Source: Oscillospiraceae bacterium
Lineage (GTDB): Bacteria > Bacillota_A > Clostridia > Oscillospirales > JAAYXM01
Direction: 5' to 3'
DNA length: 12,715 nt
NCBI GenBank assembly: GCA_017408185.1
Contig: JAFQVE010000303.1
Location: 1 to 12,715, forward strand
This document shows, in pieces, positions 1-8,300 of this stretch. Within the stretch, counting starts at the first letter, position 1; every line of letters begins with the position of its first letter. The translations under genes and the position numbers were made by a program. The notes below the pieces were generated by a model that was given only the letters and a program-made list of their open reading frames with translations, searched no databases and had not been told where the DNA came from.

Positions 1-1597
1 ACATTTCCGGAAGTGTTACGGGAAGTTTTCCTCTGAAATCGCAATCTTTTATCGCTACGGCGGTTGCCTTTGCCGAAAGCATTGTATATTCATAACTCGC
101 AATAACCGCAGAACAATTCTTTACATACTTATAATCATATGGAGTACGTAACAGCACGGCGATTACTGTTTTTCCTTTTTTCTCAAGTGCACGGATTATA
201 TCAAGCTGCCCCGGCATTGACAATGCATCAAACACACCGACAATCGCAACATCATATTCACCGTCTATCGCATTTTCCACCTCAGAAGTCATTCCCTCAA
301 GAGATGAGATACACAGTACGACATTCTCAATTTCATCCGCAAGAATATCCGCAAAGCTTAAAATCTGACGTCTTGACTCCTCAACGCCGCGGAGTGCATC
401 ACAAACCGGTGATATGCAAAGAATTCTCTTTCCTGAAAGCTCATCAAGGATTCCGTCATTCTTAATACAGGTGATTGACGATAGCTTATCGGAGAAGTTT
501 TCCGCTATATCTTCTTCGTTGTATATAATTTTTTTCGCAAGCTCAATATCAGGCTCGGCAGAAGCTATGTTGAAGCGTTCTTTTTGCTTCAGAATTCGCT
601 CATATGACTCGTCTATTCTTGCCTCTGTTATCACACCGTCCTCTACTGCTTTATATACAGCGTTTATCGCCGCTTCAAAAGATTCGCGCCTGAATGTATA
701 GTACAAAAGCACATCGCACCCTGCAAGTATCGCTCGTACTGCAGCTTCACCATCGGGATATGCATCGCTTATTCCCTTCATTTCCATTGCATCGGTTACC
801 GCAACGCCGCCAAATTTCATTTCATTACGCAGAAGCTCTGTCATTATCTCATAAGACACCGTTGCAGGTTCAGCCGAAAACGCATCATGGATAACATGTG
901 CCGTCATAAGCCCTCCGCAACCTGAAGCGAATACTTCTCTGAACGGCAGATGCTCCGTTTTGCGAAGAGTTTCCGCATCTGAAAAGTTGTGAACTATATC
1001 TGTGTGGGTATCTCCCATTACATTACCGTGACCGGGAAAATGTTTTGCAACAGCCATAACATTTTCAGACTGAAGACCTTCTGAATATCCTCTGCCGAGT
1101 GCCGTCACAACTTCAGGCTTTTCTCCAAAAGACCTTGTTCCGATTATGGGGTTTTCGGGATTTATATTTACATCAAGCACCGGTGCAGTATTTGCATTAC
1201 ATCCCACAGCACGCAGAATGCGACCCGTTCTTGCACCGATTTTTTTCATTTTTTCCTCATCGGCACCACTTGCGGCAAAGGACATCGCTCCCGAAATCAT
1301 GGCAGCACCTTCGTAAAATCTCGTTACCCATCCGCCTTCCTGGTCAATCTCAAAAAAAGGATAGACACCGCTTGACAAAAAAGTACATTTACGGATACTG
1401 CTTATGAGATTGCACATTTCTTCCAACGAAGTGCAGTTATTTGCATTCAACGTGAAGTTTCCTATGTAATATTCTTTACAAATCTCCGCATATTCATCGG
1501 GAAAGCTGTTATCCGGAATACCTACCATAAACAGCTGGCCGATTTTTCTTTTCAATTCATTTGTGAGTTTACGTTTCTCAGAACTTTTGGGCGACAT
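1..1597 (-). CDS. GH3 family beta-N-acetylhexosaminidase (NagZ-like), 3' end outside window
   Basis: A retaining glycoside hydrolase of family 3, NagZ branch, which removes terminal beta-N-acetylhexosamine from glycans or muropeptide-derived sugars. The frame is open from the ATG at 1597 to the left edge (532 codons) with no stop. Residues about 15-330 form the TIM-barrel domain. It carries KHFPGHG at 185-191, followed by the catalytic Asp-x-His dyad typical of NagZ (D196, H198 in GDTHTDI). The nucleophile is D269 in the motif VTDAMEM. Residues about 385-532 look like the GH3 C-terminal alpha/beta domain and end in GKLPVTLPE, the usual last strand, so only a few residues should be missing. 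No signal peptide is visible (the N-terminus is MSPKSSEKRKL), so it is probably cytoplasmic. The start is fixed by GGAGGA at 1610-1605, seven bases upstream. It is transcribed divergently from an AraC gene. The family call is secure; specificity for GlcNAc rather than another HexNAc is inferred from the dyad. Confidence 0.9.
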   Translation of the reverse strand, partial: MSPKSSEKRKLTNELKRKIGQLFMVGIPDNSFPDEYAEICKEYYIGNFTLNANNCTSLEEMCNLISSIRKCTFLSSGVYPFFEIDQEGGWVTRFYEGAAMISGAMSFAASGADEEKMKKIGARTGRILRAVGCNANTAPVLDVNINPENPIIGTRSFGEKPEVVTALGRGYSEGLQSENVMAVAKHFPGHGNVMGDTHTDIVHNFSDAETLRKTEHLPFREVFASGCGGLMTAHVIHDAFSAEPATVSYEIMTELLRNEMKFGGVAVTDAMEMKGISDAYPDGEAAVRAILAGCDVLLYYTFRRESFEAAINAVYKAVEDGVITEARIDESYERILKQKERFNIASAEPDIELAKKIIYNEEDIAENFSDKLSSITCIKNDGILDELSGKRILCISPVCDALRGVEESRRQILSFADILADEIENVVLCISSLEGMTSEVENAIDGEYDVAIVGVFDALSMPGQLDIIRALEKKGKTVIAVLLRTPYDYKYVKNCSAVIASYEYTMLSAKATAVAIKDCDFRGKLPVTLPEM

Positions 1598-1626
1598 ATA
1601 CAAATCCTCCGTTTTACTTTAATTGT

Positions 1627-1655
1627 ATTATAGCACCATGGTGCATTTTCTTCTA
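1627..1655 (-). promoter_or_regulatory. Predicted sigma-A promoter of the GH3 gene
   Basis: On the minus strand a perfect -10 box TATAAT lies at 1632-1627. Seventeen bases upstream is a weak -35 (TAGAAG, 1655-1650; three of six matches to consensus). The predicted transcript would start near 1620 and leave a short leader before the GGAGGA ribosome site. The poor -35 suits a promoter that needs an activator, which fits the divergent AraC gene. Confidence 0.6.
1633..1644. promoter_or_regulatory. Perfect 12-bp palindrome, candidate operator of the GH3 promoter
   Basis: GCACCATGGTGC reads the same on both strands with no mismatch. It fills most of the spacer between the -10 and -35 of the GH3 promoter, touching the -10 box. 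The flanking bases do not extend the symmetry. This is the position of a classical repressor operator. AraC proteins normally bind direct or irregular repeats, so a perfect palindrome suggests a dimeric repressor (LacI, ROK or GntR type) encoded elsewhere. That assignment is inference. Confidence 0.45.
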
Positions 1656-1716
1656 TATACTTTTTAAACAACAAACTTAAATATTTTTAACCAACTGACA
1701 AATTATTTAATTTCTT

Positions 1717-1745
1717 TTGACTTATTTTTTATCTTTTGTTATACT
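1717..1745 (+). promoter_or_regulatory. Predicted sigma-A promoter of the first AraC gene
   Basis: TTGACT (1717-1722), a 17-bp AT-rich spacer, and TATACT (1740-1745) form a strong match to the vegetative promoter. The start of transcription would be near 1752, giving a leader of about 38 bases. The ribosome site AGAGGA at 1777-1782 is seven bases from the ATG. Confidence 0.7.
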
Positions 1746-1789
1746 TAATTAAACCACATTCAGTTTTCAACATAAAAGAGGACTAGAAA

Positions 1790-2710
1790 ATGAAAGAATA
1801 TCCGGTCATAAAAGCGAAATACTACGACGAAAACCCTGCGCTTGCAAAAGCTTACGCCCCGGTTTTCTCATATTCGCACGATGTGAAATCACCCATACTG
1901 TGGCTGCATTATGTACATCAGCAGTCTCACGCTTACACGGCGCCCACGAAAAACAAGGAATGGTGCTCACTATTTATCTTTCTTTCAGGAAAATGCAGCA
2001 TTCTCATAGGAGAGCACTTATATACCCCAACCTGCGGAGATGCCATACTCATACGGAATTCCGAAGACTATACCTCCATATTCCCGGATGCATCATATAT
2101 CGATTACTATCAATTCATTTTCCCAACGGAGTTCTTTAACAAGATAAATATTTCAGATTTATTTTCAAAGCCCTTTTATGACAGAAAATTGTCAGAGCGA
2201 AATCTTATTTCTCCGAATTACTCGGATTGCAACAAACTTTTTACATACCTGAATCTTCTTGATGAGCAGTCTTTTGCAAAAAGTGAATGTCGCGACCTTC
2301 TGATGTATTCTCTCATCATACAGATAGAAGAAATAATCTATTCTTCCTTTTCTTCCGGCTCTCACACTACAAAAGACTCAAAAATTCCCAAAAAATTAAA
2401 CGATGCAATTTCTTATATACATAATTATTTCACTACGCTTGACGGAATCAGTGAAGTATGCACGGCTTGCAATGTTTCAAACGTCTACCTTGCAAGAATT
2501 TTTAAAAATCATCTGAACTGCACGCCCAACGAATACGTAACAAAACTTCGCATTTCACATGCAAAATATCTTCTTTCAAACGGTAAAAGCATAACGGATG
2601 TATGTTTCGAATCGGGATTCAACAACTACACATACTTTATTTCAAAATTCAAACAGTTAACCGGCACAACACCGTCTAAATTTATCAAGCAAGCAAAACA
2701 CCTATTTTAA
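1790..2710 (+). CDS. AraC-family transcriptional regulator
   Basis: A 306-residue DNA-binding regulator. The N-terminal part (about 25-190) looks like an AraC-type cupin ligand domain: it is rich in short beta strands and includes LFIFLSGKCSILIG (61-74) and GDAILI (83-88), as in sugar-sensing AraC proteins. The C-terminal 100 residues (about 203-303) are the double helix-turn-helix. The first helix pair is around 219-241 and the second around 267-290, with the family signature ITDVCFESGFNNYTYFISKFK followed by TGTTPSKF. Length and domain order are normal. The ATG at 1790 is chosen for the well-placed AGAGGA upstream. It is divergent from the GH3 gene across 192 bp, so it most likely activates that gene or the adjacent cluster; the ligand is unknown. 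Its 3' end overlaps the convergent permease gene by 9 bp. A shorter plus-strand frame inside it (1900-2139) is a shadow. Confidence 0.92.
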   Translation: MKEYPVIKAKYYDENPALAKAYAPVFSYSHDVKSPILWLHYVHQQSHAYTAPTKNKEWCSLFIFLSGKCSILIGEHLYTPTCGDAILIRNSEDYTSIFPDASYIDYYQFIFPTEFFNKINISDLFSKPFYDRKLSERNLISPNYSDCNKLFTYLNLLDEQSFAKSECRDLLMYSLIIQIEEIIYSSFSSGSHTTKDSKIPKKLNDAISYIHNYFTTLDGISEVCTACNVSNVYLARIFKNHLNCTPNEYVTKLRISHAKYLLSNGKSITDVCFESGFNNYTYFISKFKQLTGTTPSKFIKQAKHLF

Positions 2711-3577
2711 AAGTAACACCGCAATAAATGCAAGTATCAGACCGACAACACATCTGAATGTTATTTTTTCATTGAAGAAAACAGACGACATAAGTGCACT
2801 CAGAATAAGACCTCCCGCCTGACTTATCGGATAGACCTGTGCAACGGAGAGATAATCATTTGCCATCGCTTTAAAATATGAATGAACGAAAAGACACACA
2901 GACATAATTATCACTGCAAGAAGATCGGATTTAAGCAGTTCCCTTTTGTTAAATTTGTCTTCCGAAGGCAATGCTACTGCGACAGCAAGCACGACCATTG
3001 AGAAAATATATGAAATTAAATTGAACATTGATATGTTGGCTTCGGAAAATTCTCTGAAAAGCTTCATCGAAAAATCATTTATCCCACCTGACAAACCGCA
3101 CAGAACCAGCATTACTATTCCAAAAACACTAAGTTTGCCTTTTACTCCCGAGCTGTATGAAACCATAATAAGCACAGCAACGACCAAAAGCGCAACCGCT
3201 AAAAGTTGCTTTGATTCAAGCGGTTTACGAAAAACAAAGAAACTACATAACAAAGTAATAACTGTCCCGAACATCTGAGAAACACTTACAAGCATAAAAG
3301 CTCCGTTCCGAACCGCCAATAACCATGTGATAATAAAGAAGGACAGCGTTATCCCCGACAATGCACCGTATATAATTACTCCTTCGTCGATATACAATCC
3401 GCTTTGCAATGATTCAAACATGAATGATACGCCACTTACACCCACACAAATGAACATTCTGAACACATTTATAAACGCAGCTTGTCTGTAAGACGAAACG
3501 GTGCTGCTGATTTTTTTGCCCATAAAACCTTTTGTCGCTCCCGCCAAAAGAGAAATCAATATACAGAAATATCCCAT
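2702..3577 (-). CDS. EamA/DMT-superfamily membrane transporter
   Basis: A 291-residue integral membrane protein with about ten hydrophobic segments and the two-fold repeat of the drug/metabolite transporter superfamily. The first half runs from residue 1 to about 140 and ends FFVFRKPLESKQLLAVALL. The second runs from about 150 to 291 and ends SSVFFNEKITFRCVVGLIL; both are the recognisable closing motif of an EamA repeat. Members export or import metabolites, amino acids or nucleotide-sugar-like solutes by exchange or proton coupling; the substrate cannot be read from the sequence. Length is typical. The ATG at 3577 has AAGGAAG upstream. It is divergent from the second AraC gene with overlapping promoters, and its TAG stop lies inside the end of the convergent first AraC gene. 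The regulator next door probably controls it. The superfamily is confident, the substrate unassigned. Confidence 0.85.
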   Translation of the reverse strand: MGYFCILISLLAGATKGFMGKKISSTVSSYRQAAFINVFRMFICVGVSGVSFMFESLQSGLYIDEGVIIYGALSGITLSFFIITWLLAVRNGAFMLVSVSQMFGTVITLLCSFFVFRKPLESKQLLAVALLVVAVLIMVSYSSGVKGKLSVFGIVMLVLCGLSGGINDFSMKLFREFSEANISMFNLISYIFSMVVLAVAVALPSEDKFNKRELLKSDLLAVIIMSVCLFVHSYFKAMANDYLSVAQVYPISQAGGLILSALMSSVFFNEKITFRCVVGLILAFIAVLLLK

Positions 3578-3602
3578 ATAAATATCTTCCTTAGCCCAAT
3601 TT

Positions 3603-3631
3603 TATATAATTTTATCAAGCAGTCTTGACAA
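3603..3631 (-). promoter_or_regulatory. Predicted promoter of the DMT transporter gene
   Basis: On the minus strand TTGTCA (3631-3626), a 17-bp spacer, and TATATA (3608-3603) lie just upstream of the transporter's AAGGAAG ribosome site. The -35 box occupies almost the same bases as the -35 box of the opposite promoter, so RNA polymerase should not be able to occupy both at once. Confidence 0.55.
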
Positions 3632-3653
3632 ACACAATATAATTTTCTAATAT
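3625..3653 (+). promoter_or_regulatory. Predicted promoter of the second AraC gene
   Basis: A consensus -35 TTGACA (3625-3630), a 17-bp spacer, and TAATAT (3648-3653) predict a start of transcription near 3660. It overlaps the -35 of the divergent transporter promoter over five bases. Confidence 0.65.
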
Positions 3654-3677
3654 AAAGATATAATATTCTATCATATC

Positions 3678-3683
3678 AGGTGG
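3678..3683 (+). promoter_or_regulatory. Ribosome binding site fixing the second AraC start
   Basis: AGGTGG lies seven bases before the ATG at 3691. An upstream in-frame GTG at 3685 would leave only one base of spacing, so the ATG is the start. Confidence 0.7.
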
Positions 3684-3690
3684 GGTGATT

Positions 3691-4428
3691 ATGGATTTAA
3701 AGCTTACTGTTATCGCCGGTGTAAATCGAGACAAATTCATCATGAAGCACTTTATAGGCTCAGATGACATATTTGCTCTTGTTAAAAGCGGAAGCTTCTA
3801 TGTTGAAAACAACGAAAACAAATTCACGGTAAATGCAAACGAAGGAATGCTTTTCAGAAAAAACATTCTCTATAATCGCCATGTAATCAAACCCGTCCGT
3901 ATGTTTTTATTCAGGTACACCGGAGAAACACATTTATTCAACTCAGACCATGTTTTATTCAAAGATCAAAACCGAATTTCATCAACAATAGCTCTTCTTG
4001 AATATTTCGATTCAAAATTCCACGAAAATAACTTTAAGTATAAACGTCATTTATTTGAAGATATTGTTTTGCAATACCTTGCAGAAAATAACGAGACATC
4101 TGCCGCCACGGACAATCTTATAGAAAAATCAATCACCGAAATAAAAGCAAACTTTCACAAAAACAAAAGTATTGCCGAGTTTGCGGAAGAAAGCGGGTTA
4201 TCTTACATTCAGTTTTTCCGACGTTTCAAAACAGTCACAGGCTTTTCGCCTTCCGATTACATTGCTGCACTTCGCATAGAAAAAGCAAAAGACCTACTTA
4301 TCAACACAACTCTTAAAATCAATGAAATTTCATCTGTCTGCGGATTTGAAAACGAATACTACTTCAGTAACTTTTTCAAAAAGTATACAAAGCTTTCGCC
4401 TTCGGCATTTCGTTCATCTTTATTATAA
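3691..4428 (+). CDS. AraC-family transcriptional regulator (short form)
   Basis: A 245-residue regulator. Residues about 1-135 form a compact cupin-like sensor domain (SGSFYVENNENKFTVNANEG at 33-52 looks like a cupin strand pair). Residues about 145-245 form the AraC double helix-turn-helix, with SIAEFAEESGLSYIQFFRRF in the first unit and INEISSVCGFENEYYFSNFF in the second, then the closing KLSPSAFR. The ATG at 3691 is chosen over an in-frame GTG at 3685. AGGTGG at 3678-3683 is seven bases from the ATG, and the GTG would sit almost on top of it. The gene is divergent from the DMT transporter with a shared -35 region, so it probably controls both the transporter and itself. A strong hairpin lies just downstream. 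Ligand unknown. Confidence 0.9.
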   Translation: MDLKLTVIAGVNRDKFIMKHFIGSDDIFALVKSGSFYVENNENKFTVNANEGMLFRKNILYNRHVIKPVRMFLFRYTGETHLFNSDHVLFKDQNRISSTIALLEYFDSKFHENNFKYKRHLFEDIVLQYLAENNETSAATDNLIEKSITEIKANFHKNKSIAEFAEESGLSYIQFFRRFKTVTGFSPSDYIAALRIEKAKDLLINTTLKINEISSVCGFENEYYFSNFFKKYTKLSPSAFRSSLL

Positions 4429-4449
4429 AACTTGTTTGTAAAAATCAGA

Positions 4450-4496
4450 CAAAGACACATCGCACGGGAAACTTGTTCCTTTGCGATGTGTCTTTG
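4450..4496. terminator. Long hairpin, bidirectional terminator between convergent genes
   Basis: A perfect 15-bp inverted repeat, CAAAGACACATCGCA (4450-4464) against its complement (4482-4496), encloses a smaller GGAA/TTCC pairing. It sits between the stop of the second AraC gene (4428) and the stop of the PHP gene (4510). Read leftward it is followed by a short run of five T within 15 bases; read rightward the downstream region is T-rich but interrupted. It should therefore end the leftward PHP/lyase transcript best and the AraC transcript less efficiently. Confidence 0.75.
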
Positions 4497-4509
4497 TGTA
4501 TGTTTATAT

Positions 4510-5310
4510 TTACAACAAGATATCCATTATATTTTTTTCATCCAAATCGAGCATATCGATTGCACGCTCCAAAATCACACCCGCCCGATACAATTCATTC
4601 GGATGATGAGCATCGCTTCCGCAGTAGAATTTGCATCCGCAATTTCTTGCAATTCTGTATGGTCTGAGAACTGTATCTGCCTCTTCGTCCCGGAAGTTAA
4701 GTGCTCCTGAATTGAGCTCAATTCCCACACCGAGCTTTGCCGCTTTTTTGAAGAGCCGTGACATTTCTTCATCACTCAGAAGCTCAAGTGTTTTCAGATA
4801 TTCCTCCCTCGTCGGAGCTATAAGCTTACAGGTCAGATGTGCTATACCGACTTTACGGAAAGGAAGCTCCATACCAAGGACAGCCTCAAGTCTCTTCACC
4901 CATATTCTCGCACGATGTGCAGGAGTCTCCAGATCTTTTTCATCTACTGTGAACCCCACACGATGAAGATGGGTTGTTGAGATGATGATAAAATCAAAAA
5001 GCTCATATTTCTCTTTTGAAATACTGATATTAAACTCTTTATCCATCTCTGCCTCACAGCCGAAAAGAAACTTTACCTTTTGTGACCGAGGGAGAGGATT
5101 GGATTTATTTATATGGGGAAAGTTTTGTGGCACATACCAATCAGAAGCACCCGGAACGGCTTCATCCCAGAAATGATCGGTAACACAAACCGTCTTCAGT
5201 CCCTTTTCTTCTGCAAAATCCAGAATTCTTTCGGGAATCTGCTCGGGATCAGCCGAGCAGGAAGATAACATTGTGTGTATGTGTAAATCGTGGTCATATG
5301 AAAACTTCAT
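4510..5310 (-). CDS. PHP-domain metal-dependent phosphoesterase
   Basis: A 266-residue protein of the polymerase-and-histidinol-phosphatase (PHP) superfamily, which hydrolyses phosphomonoesters with a di- or trinuclear metal centre. The metal-ligand motifs are all present: HxH (H10, H12), the TDH motif (D45, H46), GCE (E86), STTHLH (H114), H158 and SDAHHP (D233, H235). The closest textbook relative is histidinol-phosphatase of the HisK type, of similar length, but no histidine genes are nearby. A small-molecule phosphatase is the safest call. There is no signal peptide, so it is cytoplasmic. The ATG at 5310 is preferred because the upstream TTG at 5328 has the GAGAGG ribosome site inside its own reading frame. 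It lies 22 bp downstream of the giant lyase gene and is almost surely co-transcribed with it. Its role with a surface lyase is unclear; dephosphorylating a sugar intermediate is a guess. Confidence 0.88.
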   Translation of the reverse strand: MKFSYDHDLHIHTMLSSCSADPEQIPERILDFAEEKGLKTVCVTDHFWDEAVPGASDWYVPQNFPHINKSNPLPRSQKVKFLFGCEAEMDKEFNISISKEKYELFDFIIISTTHLHRVGFTVDEKDLETPAHRARIWVKRLEAVLGMELPFRKVGIAHLTCKLIAPTREEYLKTLELLSDEEMSRLFKKAAKLGVGIELNSGALNFRDEEADTVLRPYRIARNCGCKFYCGSDAHHPNELYRAGVILERAIDMLDLDEKNIMDILL

Positions 5311-5320
5311 AAATCTATTA

Positions 5321-5326
5321 CCTCTC
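5321..5326 (-). promoter_or_regulatory. Ribosome binding site fixing the PHP start
   Basis: On the minus strand GAGAGG lies ten bases before the ATG at 5310. It is the only good site in the 22-bp gap after the lyase stop, and it rules out the in-frame TTG at 5328, which overlaps it. The spacing is at the long end of normal. Confidence 0.65.
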
Positions 5327-5332
5327 AAGAAG

Positions 5333-8300
5333 CTACTTATAATCGATAATCCGCTTTATGAGAACTGCCACTTCTGCTCTTGTTGTGTAATCGGTTGGTG
5401 CGATTTTACCGTTCTTTCCGTTGACTAAACCTGCGCCTACGAGTGCCGAGACCGCATCCTTTGCATAATCTGCGACATCACGGAAATCTGCATACTCAAC
5501 ATCTGCAATTTCAAGCTCTGCACCAAGTTTTTGCATTGCACGGTATACAATTACCATCATATCCTGACGGGTGATTGTATTTCTCGGTGCGTACTTATTA
5601 TCGCCTATTCCGTTTACAATGCCTGTATTTCGGGCGATTGCGAGTTCTTTTGCGAAATAATCGGAATCCGAAACATCTGCAAAATTTTCGGTATTATCGG
5701 AAGAAAGACCGAATGCACGGACAAGGAGAATTGCAAAGTCTGCTCTTGTGATATTATTTCCCGGGGAAAATGTAGTCTCGCTCGTTCCTTTGATAATACC
5801 TTCATCCGCAAGAGCGTTGATAGCCGACTCCGCCCAGGCGTGGTTTCCAAGGTCAGTAAATCGAGCTGTTGCTTCGGGAACATCGGGAGTCTCAACTTCC
5901 GGCTTTGCAGGTTCGTCCGGAGTTGAAGGTTTTGCATCTCCGCCGCCGTTTCCACTTGCAGAACTATTTGTTCCGCTTGTTGTTGAACCATATACATTCA
6001 CAATAAAGTGAACTGTATTTTCTCTGCCAAGCTCATCTTTTGCAGTTATGGCAAAGTGATTTTTGCCAACCTGACCGGAGGTAGGTTTCCATGAAATTGT
6101 ACCTGTGTTTTCATCAACAGAGGCTCCCCTCGGCAGCACTTTGCCGATATAGGTAATTTTTACCCCATCGGCAGATGTTGCCAAAACAGCATCCGTAAAT
6201 ATACTGCCCGCTGAAGCTGTTCCGTCCGAAACTTTTTCAAAAACAGGTGCATTGTCAACGATATTGGAAATCGGAATGGATGCACGTTGTCCCTTTGCGA
6301 TATTATAGACATATCCCTTTGAAGTATCGTTTGCGTCCTTAAAGCTGCGGATTGTTGTTACCGCACCGATATCAAGCTTTACGCCACCTTCTACAAGCTC
6401 TGCATCTTCGATTTTATAAACTGCATTATTTACGCCATCATTTTCCACATAAACGAACTTACCGGAAAGTATTGAAGCATCAATATTATCCTTCGATGAA
6501 AGGACAATGCTGTTTTCAAAGGCAAGCTCCTTTGTGAAATCGGAAACGGAACCTGTGTATGCTTCACAAAGATCGGTATTTTCTCCGATTACACTTCCAT
6601 CATTTACATAGCTGTATACAAGTATCTTATCTTTATTTATACTGTATACACCCACAAAACCGCTGAAATCAAAGCTTACATCTTCATCTTTAATTGTATA
6701 TACAACGTTTTTGTTTGTCGCATAAACAATGTAGTCGCATCTTCCGTCTTTTCTTACAACCTTCAACGCCTTTACTGCATCGTTTTCCTTCTCCGCCCCA
6801 CTCTTTACGGATATATCATCAATGACATAAGAGTCTGCGATGTAAGGAGTGTCACGATAAGGCTCAAACACGGTTGTGAAGAGCGAATCAAGATTATTTC
6901 CCTTGCGACGTGCAAGAACGTATTCAAAGGTTTCGGGCATATTGATGTTTGCATTTGTGGCGATAACATGACCGCTTGTAAGGGATACTTCGTTAAGGTC
7001 AAAGTCATTGAGCATTGTCATCTTCAAGTGGAGACCTTTTCCGTTCTTTAAAACCTTATTGAAGTCAGTTACCTTAAAGTCAACTGTAAACTTACCTACA
7101 TCGGATGCCTTGCGGACATTCTTCATCCATGTGTAGCCTGCCGGATACGTAAATTTCGCTTCGGATGTGGATTCTGACGGATCGTTTCCGAATGGAACAT
7201 CTCTGCCCGCATACGAACCGACATAATTTCCGGATGCAGTTCCGTCATCTGTCTGATATGTAATTCCATCAAGACCTTCTGTTGCAAAAATTTCGTCAGA
7301 CTGACTATGGAAGCTGTAAATATGATCATTTCCACCCTTTACGCGGAAGAAATCAACAACATAGGAGTTATCATCACCAACATTTATCATAACTGCTGTA
7401 CGACGATATATCGACGTTGCATCATACGCAAGCGGAGTATCAACATCCAGAAGCTTTACATCTCCGGAATCATCAAAATGCATCGGGAATCCGTGTTTTG
7501 TACCCACGGTGTTTCCGATTGGCTTCTGAATCTTTTCATTTACCGTGACTGTGTTATGTGCAAGAGTTGATTCAACCCATTGGAATCGGTTCTGATCTGA
7601 ACTGCTCTTTGCTTCCGGAACGCCGTTGTCAGGTGCAAAGTTAAGACCGAAGGCTTCCATACCTATATTCAAAGCATCGTTATGACCGTGACCATCGGTT
7701 TCACCGAAGTAGATCCAGAAGTCACGCATATTGTTTTCGTAGGTATTTGTTACTTTGTCACCATATGCCGCACCTTCACGAAGCACAGCAAAGCCGTAAG
7801 CCGGCATCATATCACTTTTTGCGTTGACATCATCATCAATCCGTTCTAAAATATCCTGCTGAATGCTTTCGGGATTTTTTGTGAAGATGTCATAATACAA
7901 GCCTTCCACGGTATATCCGTTTCTGCGATAAATATATTCAGCCAGCTTATTTCCGAGATTTGTGTCCTTAAGACTCTGGAAACCTCTTATGATAACAGAA
8001 ATATAATCCTCAAACTCTACATTTGCTGTCCATCCGGAGTCTCCTATCTGTGCAGAATGGGTGTCTGCAAGTGCAACCGGTTCATATGCCGTGAACATTT
8101 TTGCAAACTTCGGGTTTTTATAGAGATTATATTTTTCATCAGAGCTGTACATTTCAAGCATTTCAGCGATTTTATAACCGTAGTTTACTCCGACGAAGTT
8201 ATATCCCGGACCTGTTTCGTTACCCATACCGTCACGGTCTATTACGTCAACATAATGGATACTCAGGTTTCCGCCGTCAGACTTTGCAGTATTTCCCAAC

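Noticed and set aside
139..1407. Plus-strand open frames across the left end
   Set aside because: They lie opposite the GH3 gene, have no family features and no ribosome sites, and read as low-complexity His/Gln-rich shadows of the real minus-strand frame.
3685..3690. GTG start for the second AraC gene
   Set aside because: It is only one base from the AGGTGG site; the ATG two codons later is spaced correctly.
4510..5310. Naming the PHP protein histidinol-phosphatase (hisK)
   Set aside because: The metal motifs are shared by many PHP phosphoesterases, and there is no histidine gene nearby to support the narrower name.
5311..5328. TTG start giving six extra residues to the PHP protein
   Set aside because: The GAGAGG ribosome site falls inside this extension; the ATG at 5310 fits both the site and the usual family start just before the HxH motif.
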